Below, piece after piece: positions 1 through 9,539 of a DNA stretch of 21,033 bases (positions are counted from its first letter, which is position 1; each line of letters begins with the position of its first letter). Both the position numbers and the translations under genes were made by a program. The stretch lies in NCBI GenBank assembly GCA_003254885.1, contig QANT01005953.1, positions 1-21,033 of the forward strand. Direction: 5' to 3'. The notes below the pieces were generated by a model. The model was not told where the DNA came from and did no database searches. It worked only from the letters and a program-made list of their open reading frames with translations. The stretch comes from Purshia tridentata (Eukaryota; Streptophyta; Magnoliopsida; Rosales; Rosaceae).

Positions 1-1
1 T

Positions 2-139
2 CGACTTGAGAAGAAGGCCGTTGTTGCCGAATCCCAAAATGCCACTGTAATTTGGGAAACGAAAGCTGATGACCTATTCAGCAAGGCCTATTGCTTTGAC
101 AATCTCACTTTCCAAAATATCACAAAAATGATTCCTTTT
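2..139 (+). other. short open frame running in from the left edge, unknown
   Basis: One frame stays open from the window edge for about 45 codons and ends in TGA. It begins RLEKKAVVAESQ and ends FQNITKMIPF. The composition (charged, no low complexity) is more protein-like than the surrounding DNA, so it could be the tail of an exon or of a degraded transposon open frame. I do not recognise the family. No start codon or splice site could be tied to it, because the upstream part lies outside the window. It may be chance. Confidence 0.2.
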
Positions 140-150
140 TGAGAGAAGAA

Positions 151-2160
151 CTTCCATGTCACTGGTCAGCAATTTGACCTGTGTCGAGTGCTCGGTAGCA
201 TCGATGAGTGTTCAACACTGTTATTTATTTATTCTTTTTTAAGTTTGACATTGATTTGTCGGTTTTATATTTAGTTGGAAATCAACACTTTGATAATTAG
301 TCAAATTGAAAACCTTAACCTCTTAATGATTGGAAAAACAAATTATAAGTTATAGAACGACAGCAAATAAGAAAAAATGAAATGATATTTCCTTTAATTA
401 CACGTCTCTAGATAATTGTCTTAAATGGACCAGAACTCTACAATTTCAAAGCAAGTTAAGGGTTTCTAAGTACATGACATTTTAAGAGGAAACCATTATG
501 TACTTCAATGGCCTAATACATATATGCTAAAACCACAGGATTTCCAAGGTCTTATTTGATATGGGTCATGCATATTTGAAAAATTTGCGTAGTGGGGATT
601 TGGATTGGATTGGATTGGAGAGGTGTGTGAATCTGTCTGCTTTTACTATTTTTTTTTTTTGGTAATTTTTTAATGTTTTGATGGTGCTTGCATGTTGTTT
701 GTTGTCAATATATCTATTATGATTGAAATTGAGAAATACTTTTTCCTTTATTGAAAAACAAAATCAATATCACCACTCTCTTGGTTTGCTGGCTTAACTT
801 TATTGATTGATACCAAAAATCTTGTTAAATAACGACCTAGTGAAAGACATTGTATTTTACTTTTTTGGCCTCGTACATTGTAATTGTCCTTGATAACACT
901 AGATCCAAATAAATACTGTCAATACAACTTAAGATTAGTGATTAGATTGACTATTTTGCATTTTTGTATCTATTTTCTAATTCATGCACTACCATGGGCA
1001 CTTCATTTTAGACCCACATGCACATCGATTGGAGGACAGAACTGGCCAAAACTAAGCAAGTAATCCCTTGTTCTATGTTTGATAGACTTGCTTAGAATTT
1101 AAGACTGGACAATTATTTAAACAATAATCCAAAATAACTAGAGATTTCTATCCCCTATTCTCAAAGTCCACGATAGAACTAGCCTATCTTGGCCTGTCTT
1201 ATACTATTCATACACAATAAGCCTGTCTTAACCTATTCATAAACAGACATATGACCTACATTCCAAACGAGTCCGAAAGACCTTATTGTCAGATTTAAGC
1301 CAACGAACTTAGTCTTGGGGCCATAAATGCATTCCCAACCACTAGCCTAACAAACCCAATTAAAAAAGAGTTTTTGAGGGAAAAGAGTTACTGGGGGTCA
1401 AGTAGCCAAATTAGTTGGAATGCTTGGCATAACTTTTTTCTTTCTATCATAAGAAATGGCAAAATACCCATATTTTTAACAAAAAATTTGCCAAGAGGGA
1501 TCCGTTTATGTCACCTTGTTACACATGGATAAGACTGGATAGCAAATAGCAAATTTCTTTTTGGGTGAAATTTCTGCACACCCTTATAGTTTGCGTGGTA
1601 TTAGTGAGGAAAAAAAAAAAACCATAGATATAATAATTTCTGCATAGACTTTGTTGACATGCAAGGAAATAATTCATATACAAACTTCCACAATGGGGAC
1701 ACTTTTGAAGTCTAGATTAGGGGAACGACAAAATTTACACATTCTTTATACCACATTTATACAAACTGGAAAAATAAATGAGATAGAGAATCTGCTCAAA
1801 GTTGCTCTAATCGATGCTCCATTCTACAAATCAAAATATAATTGCAATAAATCATTCAAATTTCGAAACCCTGAAACTTAGAGCTCATTGAATGTAATGT
1901 ACATAGATAATTAGAACAATTACAAACAATGCATCTGCATACATCATTCATGCACAACCGAAAAAGAAAAAGCAATATACAGCTGCAGTGAAAAAGAGGA
2001 GCAAAACCAATGTATAAAATCATACGTGAAACAGAAAATATGTGAAGATCATACTAGAAACAGAATAATAAATGAAAAAGTATAAAATGCATAGGTGTCT
2101 TAAAAAAACCTGTCAATTGTCATGTATGGGCAAAATAAGAGTACAAAAAATAAAAAACAA
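151..2160. other. AT-rich noncoding DNA, nothing recognisable
   Basis: I see no gene, RNA or clear transposon here. There is a short GGATT tandem run near 597-618, a T-run at 649-660 and an A-run near 1609-1620. An open frame of 76 codons at 1651-1881 has no recognisable motif and lies in A-rich sequence. Confidence 0.5.
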
Positions 2161-2344
2161 AAGGCAGGAGTTAAGGGGAGACAAGATAGAATTCTTCTAC
2201 ATATGAAACAATATGATGAAGATATAGGTTGACAAGATAGGCATGACAAAGCATCAGGCTGAATAAAAAGACACATGCCAACATACCTTCAGCATAAAAA
2301 CTGAAGACACTCATTTAGCCAGGCCCAAAAAAGGAAGAATCATA

Positions 2345-2564
2345 GCCCTCACATCTAATAATATCCTGAATTTTCATGGATGGGCAGCCTTTCTTTTTCA
2401 TCTAAAGCCTTTCCACATCTTAAATGACAACAACAACAACAACAACAAAAACAGCTACCACCACCACCAAGAGCAACTGGCTACTCTACATGGTAGAAAT
2501 ACAGCAAGTGATGGTCAAGGCTCATAATGAAAACTGAAAAGAAAACTAGTCTGCATTGCACTTG
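2345..2564 (-). ncRNA. copy A of the C/D-like RNA family, probably degenerate
   Basis: This copy aligns with copy I: both share CCTTT.AACATCTTAAATGACAA, the AAC and CCA microsatellites, and the ...CAAGGCTCATAATGAAAA arm. On the minus strand the box D position reads GTGA instead of CTGA and the box C position reads AATGCAG, so both boxes are damaged. The segment after the internal stem still has AGATGAA, resembling an internal C' box. Probably a pseudogene of the family. Confidence 0.25.
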
Positions 2565-2867
2565 AGCATATATCCAAAATCACACATATTAGTTCCTCAT
2601 TTATAGTAACTATCAAACTAAAAGCATAACAAAACCATTTACAATCTCACAGTGCATTGTCAAGATAACCCAATTAAGGGACGCCACTACTATTTGAAGT
2701 TGACAGAAGTCCCACAAATATAAGTCGCAAAAGCACCTTAGAGAGGATCTTCACACAACAGGCAAATGCATGTTCCTTACTGCGAATGTATACAATGGAA
2801 TGAAATAACAAATTCCATTCAACATAATGATGGTGGAGCATATTAGGTAAAAAATGTCTCTAAATAA

Positions 2868-2959
2868 GCCTTCAGATCTCATAGCTATATCTAGTCATTG
2901 ATGGTTAACTGCTGGATTATCACTATGAGCCTCTTCACATCTTCTACTGTACAAGCAAA

Positions 2960-2992
<33 letters not shown>

Positions 2993-3109
2993 GAGAGTTA
3001 TGATGATGTTGATGATGATGACGCCTACTAATACAGTAAAAATGATAGAAAAGGCTCGTAACAATATTCCACAGAACCACTCCCACAAATGAGTTTTCCA
3101 TCATTAGGC
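2868..3109 (-). ncRNA. copy B, box C/D-like structured RNA candidate
   Basis: Minus-strand reading: GCCT (3109-3106), A, box-C-like ATGATGG (3104-3098), then at the far end CTGA (2875-2872) followed directly by AGGC (2871-2868). GCCT and AGGC pair as a terminal stem. The internal stem joins 3048-3070 with 2914-2936. Over 23 positions it has two mismatches and four G.U wobbles on the minus strand, but five mismatches on the plus strand. The loop holds AAAG and GA repeats and a GAT-type run. A T6 run lies about 13 bases after the 3' stem strand, which could end Pol III transcription. The box architecture is that of plant C/D snoRNAs, but 242 nt is long for that class. The alternative is a long inverted-repeat (small-RNA-type) hairpin. 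Confidence 0.45.
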
Positions 3110-3524
3110 AAAAGAACTACAATATTATTCTGGGCTCGGAAATTGGTTGGCTCACTTACAAACAAGAAAAGAGAAAGAAGAAACATACAAGGAAAAGAGA
3201 AGAACAGAGAACTAGAACAGCATCACTACTTCAAAGTTCCAAATACTCATACCTATCAAACTAAAAAGCAAAACAAAACCATTGACAATCTCACAGTGCA
3301 TTGTCATGATAACCCAATTATGGGACGCCACTACTACTTGCATTGACTGAAGTCCCACAAATATAATTGAATCAGCGTTGCAAGAGCACCTTAGAGAGGA
3401 TCTTCACACAACAGAGAAATGCATGTTCCCAAATGCGAACATATACAATGGAATGAAATAACAAATTCCATTCAACATAATGATGGTGGAGCATATTAAG
3501 AAAAAAAAAAATGTCTCTAAACAA

Positions 3525-3655
3525 GCCTTCAGATCTCATAGCTATATCTAGTCATTGATGGTTAACTGCTGGATTATCACTATGAGCCTCTTCACATCTT
3601 CTACTGTACAAGCAAAAAAGAAAGAAAGAAAGAGACATACATATATATGTGTGTG

Positions 3656-3698
<43 letters not shown>

Positions 3699-3810
3699 TT
3701 GTGATGATGATGATGATGACACCACCTACTAATACAGGAAAAATGAAAGAAAAGGCTCATAACAATATTCCACAGAACCACTCCCACAAATGAGTTTTCC
3801 ATCATTAGGC
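3525..3810 (-). ncRNA. copy C, box C/D-like structured RNA candidate
   Basis: Same boxes as copy B: CCATCAT at 3799-3805 (ATGATGG on minus), AGGC at 3807-3810, and TCAG at 3529-3532 next to GCCT at 3525-3528. The internal stem is better than in B: the C.A mismatch there is repaired to U-A here, leaving one mismatch and four G.U pairs in 23. The loop is longer (AAAG, TG, about 30 bp of AT, GA, GAT repeats). A T-run (3501-3512 as A on plus) follows the 3' end on the minus strand. Confidence 0.45.
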
Positions 3811-4217
3811 AAAAGAATTACAATATTATTCTGAGCTCGGAAATTGGTTGGCTCACTTGCAAAGAAAAAAAGAGGAAGAAGAAACATACAAGAAAAAGAG
3901 AAGAACGGATAACTAGAACAGCATCACTACTTCAAAGTTCCAAATACTCATACCTATCAAACTAAAAGCAAAACAAAACCATTGACAATCTCACAGTGCA
4001 ATGACAACCCAATTAAGGGACGCCACTACTATTTGCAGTTGGCTGAAGTCCCACAAATATAATTGAACCAGTGTTGCAAGAGCACCTTAGAGAGGATCTT
4101 CACACAACAGAGAAATGCAGGTTCCAAAATGCAAACATATATAATGGAATGAAATAACAAATTCTATTCAACATAATGAGGGAGGAGCATATTAGCAAAA
4201 ATAATGTCTCTAAACAA

Positions 4218-4321
4218 GCCTTCAGATCTCATAGCTATATCTAGTCATTGATGGTTAACTGCTGGATTATCACTATGAGCCTCTTCACATCTTCTACTGT
4301 AAAAGCAAAAAAGAAAGAAAG

Positions 4322-4365
<44 letters not shown>

Positions 4366-4477
4366 TTGTGATGATGATGATGCTGCTGATGCCTACTAAT
4401 ACAGTAAAAATGATATAAAAGGCTCGTAACAATATTCCATAGAACCACTCCCACAAATGAGTTTTCCATCATTAGGC
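4218..4477 (-). ncRNA. copy D, box C/D-like structured RNA candidate
   Basis: Terminal stem GCCT (4474-4477 on plus as AGGC) with AGGC (plus GCCT 4218-4221). Box-C-like CCATCAT at 4466-4472 and box-D complement TCAG at 4222-4225. The body is nearly identical to B and C. The loop has AAAG, AT, GA and GAT/GCT repeats. The run after the 3' end is interrupted here (ATTATTTTTG on minus), unlike B, C and E. Confidence 0.45.
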
Positions 4478-4789
4478 AAAAGAATTACAATATTATTCTG
4501 AGCTCAGAAATTGGTTGGCTCACTTGCAAACAAAAAAAGAGGAAGAAGAAACATGCAAGGAAAAGAGAAGAACGGATAACTAGAACAACATCACTACTTC
4601 AAAGTTCCAAATACTCATAGCTAGAATAATACATCAAACAGTTATTTGCATTTTGACAAAGATTAATCCAATGGATGACGATAAAACAAAAAATCTACTC
4701 AAAGATAAAGGAAGAGCATAATAGATAAGCAGAAACAAAAATGATTAAAGATTCAATAAGCATATCATAGAAAAAATGTCACTGGATAA

Positions 4790-4876
4790 GCCTTCAGATC
4801 TCATAGCTATATCTGGTCATTGATGGTTAACTGCTGGATTACCACTATGAGCCTCCACATATTCCAACTGTACAAG

Positions 4877-4920
<44 letters not shown>

Positions 4921-4958
4921 GAAGAGAAAGAGAAAGAGAGAGTAAGAGAGAGAGAGAG

Positions 4959-4990
<32 letters not shown>

Positions 4991-5108
4991 GGGGGGCAGT
5001 GGTGGTGGTGGTGGTGGTGGTGGTGACTAGTACAGCAAAAATGATTGAGAAGGCTCATAGTAATAATCCACAGAACCGCTCCCACAAATGAGTTTTCCAT
5101 CATCAGGC
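4790..5108 (-). ncRNA. copy E, box C/D-like candidate with the best internal stem
   Basis: GCCT at 4790-4793, TCAG at 4794-4797, CCATCATCAGGC at 5097-5108 (minus: GCCTGATGATGG). The internal stem joins 5049-5069 with 4836-4856. All 21 positions pair on the minus strand, three of them as G.U, while on the plus strand the same three are C.A mismatches. The loop between the arms is about 190 bp of GA, AAAG-like, AT, G and GGT repeats. This copy lies outside the tandem trio, with a different left spacer. It gives the strongest evidence that the minus strand is the functional RNA strand. Confidence 0.5.
4880..5026. repeat. compound microsatellite (GA, AT, G, GGT)
   Basis: A continuous low-complexity tract: GA dinucleotides, a GAA-interrupted stretch, GA again, about 24 bp of AT, GA, a run of G and then GGT triplets. 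It forms the loop of copy E. Equivalent tracts are GA at 2974-2998; AT plus GA at 3648-3698; AT plus GA at 4322-4366; GA plus GAT at 9187-9231; and GA at 10199-10232. Confidence 0.95.
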
Positions 5109-5289
5109 AAAAGAATTACAATACTATTCTAAGCCTGCAAATAGGTTGGTTTACTTGCAAACAAGGTAGAGGAAGAAGAAAATGAAACAACACGTAAAAA
5201 AAGAATACAAAGAAATAATAAACCAATGCTTATCTCTATGGAAGAAAGAAAATAGCACAGCATCGCTGCTTCAAAGTCCTGGACACATT

Positions 5290-5660
5290 TATCTCTATGG
5301 AATCTAATGCTTGCACCTTAAATAAAAATCTAGCAAAACAAAATTTTCAGCCTAACATTGAATTACCTGTATCACAGCAATACAAAAAGACTTCAATCAG
5401 AGTGATGTATAGTTTTCTAGGTTGCATTTCCATCAATAATAACAGTTATAAGCTTCTAAGATACCAGTGCTATCATTGTTCCCCACAAACTCACCTGACA
5501 GTTGCACCAAAAACCCATTACACAAGAAAAAAGAATCAATTTCAAAAGTATGCCACTATAAACTACCGGCAACAAGTACAAACCATAGTCACGTACAAAA
5601 GTGAATTTTAGACCAACTTCACACCAATTTCGGAACACCCAGAGCAAAACAAGGGTTTTT
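5290..5660. repeat. conserved spacer block P, copy 1
   Basis: Shared with 7840-8175 and 9540-9865. Common landmarks in order: a segment ending ATTTYCATCAAYAATWRCAGTTA (GCATTTSCATCAA is best conserved), then CATAATCCCAC or its equivalent, CCATTATAAACTACC and CAAACCATAGTCA. The conservation is at DNA level; the translations differ and carry stops, so it is not a protein exon in any obvious frame. On the minus strand TTGATGGAAATGCA is the most conserved piece. Function unknown. Confidence 0.7.
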
Positions 5661-5823
5661 ATGATAATCACAACACACTATAAACAATCAGTTGCTTATC
5701 AAATAAAAAATATGAAAGTCAGGAAATTCAGGACCCAACCCAATTACACATGAATGGGTCAAACTGACTTGTTGGACCTAAATCCACATATAGTTAATTG
5801 CTTAATGCCAGATCTATGCAAAA

Positions 5824-6058
5824 GCCATCAGAACTCATAGCTTTGAACAAGTCCTTCACGGTTCAAAGGCAGTAGCATTATTCAAAAGCCTTTACACTCC
5901 ACGACACTACACATAAGTGTGCATGTGTGTGGGGGGCTAAATATTATATATATGTGGGGGAGAGAGAGGAGGAGGAGGAGGTGGTGGCAAAGGTTAGCAG
6001 AGGCTAATGAATAAAACCACGGTTACCACCGCAGATTTTCAATTTAGGATTATTGGGC
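5824..6058 (-). ncRNA. copy F of the C/D-like RNA family
   Basis: On the minus strand, 5' GCCC (6058-6055) pairs three bases with GGC after CTGA (plus TCAG 5828-5831, GCC 5824-5826). The box C position is weak (AATAATC). A local hairpin near the 3' end is clear: CTTTGAAC (5841-5848) with GTTCAAAG (5861-5868). Copy K has the same hairpin with a compensated base pair. The loop contains TGTG, AT, GA, GGA and GGT repeats. Resembles K more than B to E. Confidence 0.35.
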
Positions 6059-6122
6059 ATTATAATTTAACCAAAAAATTAATAAAAGTTATAATATCCA
6101 TTACAAAAGAAAAAAAGCAGTG

Positions 6123-6280
6123 CTAGGGATCCCAAATATATATCCCAAATTGTCATTATTTCATTGATTAATAGATGGTCCACCCTAATGACTATTTATT
6201 TAACAAGAAGTAAAACACTGACATGTGTAATAACACATTATTTGGGATCCAAATTTGGGATATAAATTTGGGATCCCTAG
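6123..6280. mobile_element. MITE with CTAGGGATCCCAAAT inverted ends
   Basis: A 158-bp element whose ends are inverted copies of CTAGGGATCCCAAAT, continued on both sides by WTATATCCCAAATT. The right end has an extra inner TTTGGGATCC. There is no coding capacity. The flanks (GTG on the left, TATTTAG on the right) give no convincing target-site duplication, so the superfamily is unsettled. It lies between RNA copies F and G. Confidence 0.8.
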
Positions 6281-6460
6281 TATTTAGTAAGAAAAAAGGA
6301 TTCAATGATGATGACACATAAGAGTGATATAGTCCCACATGAAAGACAAGCTGTAAGGGTTTGAGTGTCAAGGTGGCTTTTATTATACTTTTATAGGGAT
6401 AGATGTTAAAGACAGTGAAGCCCACAGACTTTTATAAAGAAAAGCCAAATCAAGTTTTAA

Positions 6461-6549
6461 GCCCTCAGACCCCATGGCAATAAAATTTTGAGGACAGTGA
6501 AGCTTCATTGAAAGCCATTCAACATTTAGAAGCACCACCCATCACCACA

Positions 6550-6581
<32 letters not shown>

Positions 6582-6874
6582 CAACAATAATTCTGATAGA
6601 AGAAGAAGAAGAAGAAGCAGCAGCTAGGATTGATGATGGTCAGAGTGGTGCAATAAATGGAGGTTTAAAATGAATACAAAAGCACTAGTCTGAAACATGA
6701 CACCACAAATAATAATAATAATAATAATAATAACAACAATAATTCTGATAGAAGAAGAAGAAGAAGAAGAAGAAGCAGCAGCTAGGATTTATGATGGTCA
6801 GAGTGGTGCAATAAATGGAGGCTTAAAATGAATACAAAAGCACTAGTCTGAAACATGAGTTTTCATCATTGGGC
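6461..6874 (-). ncRNA. copy G, C/D-like candidate with duplicated loop
   Basis: Minus strand: GCCC (6874-6871), AATGATGAAAA with an exact ATGATGA box C (6869-6863), and at the other end CTGA (plus TCAG 6465-6468) followed by GGGC (plus GCCC 6461-6464). The terminal stem is four C-G/G-C pairs, a compensated version of the GCCT/AGGC stem in B to E and J. At 414 nt it is the longest copy because a 158-bp internal segment is tandemly duplicated (6543-6700 and 6701-6858). The conserved segment before box D is less like the others, and the internal stem is weak. Confidence 0.4.
6543..6858. repeat. 158-bp tandem duplication with AAT and GAA repeats
   Basis: Two copies, 6543-6700 and 6701-6858, both starting CACCACAAATAATAAT and ending CACTAGTCTGAAACATGA. 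Each contains an AAT run, AACAACAAT, TTCTGATAG, a GAA run and GCAGCAGCTAGGAT. They differ by a few substitutions and by triplet number. The duplication is confined to the loop of copy G. Confidence 0.95.
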
Positions 6875-7590
6875 ACATAAAAAAGAATGCACAGCATTAC
6901 CAAAAAAACCACCATATAAGTGGAGGAACCCTGATTTTCATCAATCATAGCATGAACAAACTTGTCGAGAGTAAGAAGCATATGTGTGTATGTATGCATG
7001 GACAAAATTCATGTACAATGAGCCACTGGTAGTAAACAATTTGCAGTAATTGCTATTAAAAAAGGATAATGGAAAAATAAATACACACAAAAGACTTTTT
7101 TATAAGGAAACTTCACCAACTCATGGAAAAATGATTTAGATATTGAGTCAGCTTGACGCAAACAGCCTATAATGGCACTCTGTTCTGTAATCAGCAATCT
7201 TATTGCAATAAACCGTTCAAAAGTTATAACCTTAGCATTTAATAAATAAAACTGATCGAAAGTGATCATAAACTATGTATTATAAAAATATATTCGATAA
7301 ATCACTCTCATTAAATAATTTGTTTGCTTAAACATAGATACAATATGGGGTCCGCAGACCCTCAAATCACATAGCTTTCATCAAATCATATCCGGCTAAA
7401 TACTAGTAGAATCTACCAAATCCTTCCCACACAACCAAGAAATACGTCTGTCCATACATATAACATATAAAGGATTTATATAGAAAGTGGAGAGGCAAAT
7501 GAAATGAACGCAGTTTGGTTGTTGGGTGAGTAGTGAATTATAAAGGCTAATAATTAATCAAAACAAGGGTGGTGATGTCCAATAGGCGTG
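6875..7590. other. AT-rich spacer with one remnant of the RNA family
   Basis: No coding or RNA gene is evident. At 7359-7400 the sequence ACCCTCAAATCACATAGCTTT resembles the 3' end of copy K, with box D changed to TTGA on the minus strand. I call it remnant M. Confidence 0.5.
7359..7400 (-). pseudogene. remnant M, 3' end of the C/D-like RNA
   Basis: The plus-strand sequence CCCTCAAATCACATAGCTTTC matches the K-type 3' end CCCTCAGATCTCATAGCTTTA with a few changes. The box D equivalent is TTGA on the minus strand. No matching 5' half is visible within the next 250 bases, so this is a broken fragment. Confidence 0.3.
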
Positions 7591-7839
7591 TGCATAAAGA
7601 TATACCAAGACATGAAACAACATGATGAAGATATAGATATGACAAAGCATGGGACAGCATCCATCCACCAGAAGCAAGAAGCAAAACTCAATGTGACTAA
7701 ACAAAGGACAGTATCCAAGCTCCGGGATTTTCACTAATTTTCAGTCTCAAAATTCAGAAAGACAACCATTTCTTCAACACTACTTCCCAAAGAAAAAAGA
7801 AACAAGTTGCCCTCAAATTCATCATATCCTTGTGATTTA

Positions 7840-8175
7840 GGTAAAGAATTAAATATACACCTTAAATTTCTAAAATATCACAAGCAAATACAAAATACAC
7901 CCTAACATTGCAACACCAAAACAAAAGAATTTCAACCAGGGTCATATATAGCTTTGTAGGCTGCATTTGCATCAATAATTGCAGTTAAACTGCTCAGAGC
8001 ACAGTTCATGTATCACATTCTCCACAATCCCACATAACAGTTAACACCAAGCACCCAGTACCTATTAAAAAACTTTCCATTTTAAAACAAAGCCATTATA
8101 AACTACCAACCAAAAATACAAACCATAGTCATGCACATAAGAAGATGTTGCACAAACTAAACACCAAATGCTGTA
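7840..8175. repeat. conserved spacer block P, copy 2
   Basis: Landmarks match copies 1 and 3: GCAACACC, TAGGCTGCATTTGCATCAATAA, CACATAACAGTTAACACCAA, CCATTATAAACTACCA and CAAACCATAGTCATGCACATAAG. It is closer to copy 3 than to copy 1. It is preceded by block Q copy 2 (about 7600-7830). Confidence 0.7.
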
Positions 8176-8239
8176 CACCAGGTAAAAGAAATAAGGAAGA
8201 TGATGAAAACTAATTTCAGAACTAGTGCAGTATAAGCAA

Positions 8240-8306
8240 TCAGATACATCATACTTGAAACAACCATGCTTTCCACTCTTTAGATTTTCAATTCTCCCAT
8301 CATTAA
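8240..8306 (-). ncRNA. copy L, short C/D-sized variant without the loop
   Basis: On the minus strand ATGATGG (8303-8297) is followed after about 50 nt by GTATCTGA (plus TCAG 8240-8243). The 5' part (GAATTGAAAATCT) matches copy K. The 3' part matches copy I over TCAGATACATCATA. Total length is about 67 nt, the usual size of a C/D snoRNA, because the internal stem and microsatellite are missing. The terminal stem is poor. A 17-base direct repeat, CATCATACTTGAAACAA (8247-8263 and 8308-8324), straddles it, so it may be a deletion or slippage product. Confidence 0.3.
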
Positions 8307-8582
8307 GCATCATACTTGAAACAAAAAAGAATGAACATCCAAAACACTAATCCAATGGACATTTAAATTAAACAATTTATAAGAACTCAATAATTTCAAA
8401 ATTGCACAAATGGGTTACAACACCTGACAGATAGTGAAAATGCATAAGACAGCATCAGCCCACCAGAAGCAAAAAAGCAAAACTCATGTATCCAAGCTCA
8501 AGATTTTTCACTAATTGACAGTGAAAATTAAAAAGAAAACCATTTCTTCACCCCTACATAACCAAGAAAAAAGAAACAAATA

Positions 8583-8814
8583 GCCCTCAGATACATCATA
8601 TCTAAAATTGTGATTCAAGGATAGCATGGCTTTGATTTTTAATTAAACCTTTAAACATCTTAAATGACAAGAACAAGAACAACAACAACCACCACCACCA
8701 CCACCACCACAAAGACCAGATGGATACTCTAGATGATAGAGAACCAGAAGTGATGATCAAGGCTCATAATGAAAATCAAAGAAATCAACCAAGAATGAGT
8801 CTGCATCACAGGGC
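8583..8814 (-). ncRNA. copy I, box C/D-like candidate with AAC/CCA loop
   Basis: Minus strand: GCCC (8814-8811), TGTGATGCA box-C-like (8810-8802), then at the far end CTGA (plus TCAG 8587-8590) and GGGC (plus GCCC 8583-8586). The terminal stem GCCC/GGGC is fully paired. The loop uses AAC and CCA repeats (about 8673-8711) instead of GA. The segment before box D reads GATATGATGTAT rather than AGCTATGAGAT, so if this is a guide RNA its target would differ. Closest relative is copy A. Confidence 0.4.
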
Positions 8815-9079
8815 AAATGAGCAAGATTGCACTTGAGCATATGTTCAAGAATCATACATAATAACTTCCCATAGTACATACCAAACCAAAAATAAAACTA
8901 AGTGTCATTGTCAAGGTAACCTTAAAGAGCGCGTCCATGATGTGGTAAGACTTTAGAGAAGCATGATTCTAAGAAAAAAAAAATAACATAATCATAAAGG
9001 AGAACCTTAGTTATTCTAAAGATAAAAAATAATTTAAGATTCAATAAGAATATCTAAAAAATAAAATCTATCATGACAA

Positions 9080-9184
9080 GCCTTCAGATCTCATAGCTAT
9101 ATCTGGTCATTGACGGTTATCCGCTGAATTATCCTTATGAGCCTGTTCACATCCTCAACCATACAAGCCAGAAAGAAAGTGATG

Positions 9185-9217
<33 letters not shown>

Positions 9218-9313
9218 GATGATGATGATGACTAGTACAGAAAAAAGGATAGAAAAGGCCACTAAAAATAATCCACAGAACCGCTCCCACAAATAAGTTT
9301 TCCATCATCAGGC
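9080..9313 (-). ncRNA. copy J, box C/D-like structured RNA candidate
   Basis: Minus strand: GCCTGATGATGG (9313-9302) carries the stem strand and a TGATGA box. At the other end CTGA (plus TCAG 9084-9087) is followed by AGGC (plus GCCT 9080-9083). The segment before CTGA is the same AGATATAGCTATGAGAT as in B to E. The internal stem (GGCCTTTTC with GAACAGGCT) has one mismatch. The loop has GA and GAT repeats. This copy lies 4 kb from E, yet all box and stem elements are kept while the rest has diverged. Confidence 0.45.
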
Positions 9314-9539
9314 AAATAAGAAAATTGCAACATCATTCTGAGGAGAAATTTTTTGTAAGTGTCCGATACACCACCTGGCATCATGACCTGGTGTTTCGGA
9401 TGCATACAATAATTTTTCATTCGGAGGCTGCAAAGAAAAAACTCAGACAATCACAAGTAGAGCATGCAAACACAGGACACACAAATAACAGGTAGATCTG
9501 GTCATCACCACAGCATCATTGCTTCCAATTTCCAAATAC

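Larger units (their letters stand above)
2611..4620. repeat. three tandem units of about 640-700 bp
   Basis: Each unit starts at TATCAAACTAAAA (2611, 3254, 3955) and ends near CAAATACTCATA. Lengths are about 643, 701 and 666 bp, and the differences come mainly from microsatellite length. Each unit carries one copy of the RNA-like element (B, C, D) plus a spacer with CTCACAGTGCA, GGGACGCCACTACTA and CTTAGAGAGGATCTTCACACAACA. The units are very similar to each other, so these are the most recent duplications in the array. Confidence 0.9.

Noticed and set aside
1651..1881. 76-codon plus-strand frame
   Set aside because: No recognisable motif, A-rich codon use matching noncoding background, no supporting homologue I can name.
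2611..4620. CRISPR-like direct repeats
   Set aside because: Repeat units are 640-700 bp and themselves structured, with no short spacer pattern; the DNA is eukaryotic.
2891..5103. Several minus-strand open frames with Leu-Ser, Tyr-Ile and His runs
   Set aside because: They are translations of GA, AT and GAT/GGT microsatellites inside the RNA-like copies. The homopolymer-like residues change with repeat type, and the frames shift between copies.
5297..5671. Overlapping frames in spacer block P copy 1
   Set aside because: The related blocks at 7840 and 9540 conserve the DNA but not the reading frames; stops appear in the same place.
9110..9125. Match of CGGATAACCGT (minus strand of copy J) to a stretch of 18S rRNA
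   Set aside because: Other copies read CAGTTAACCATC at the same place, so the 11-base match is probably chance and not a conserved guide or rRNA fragment.
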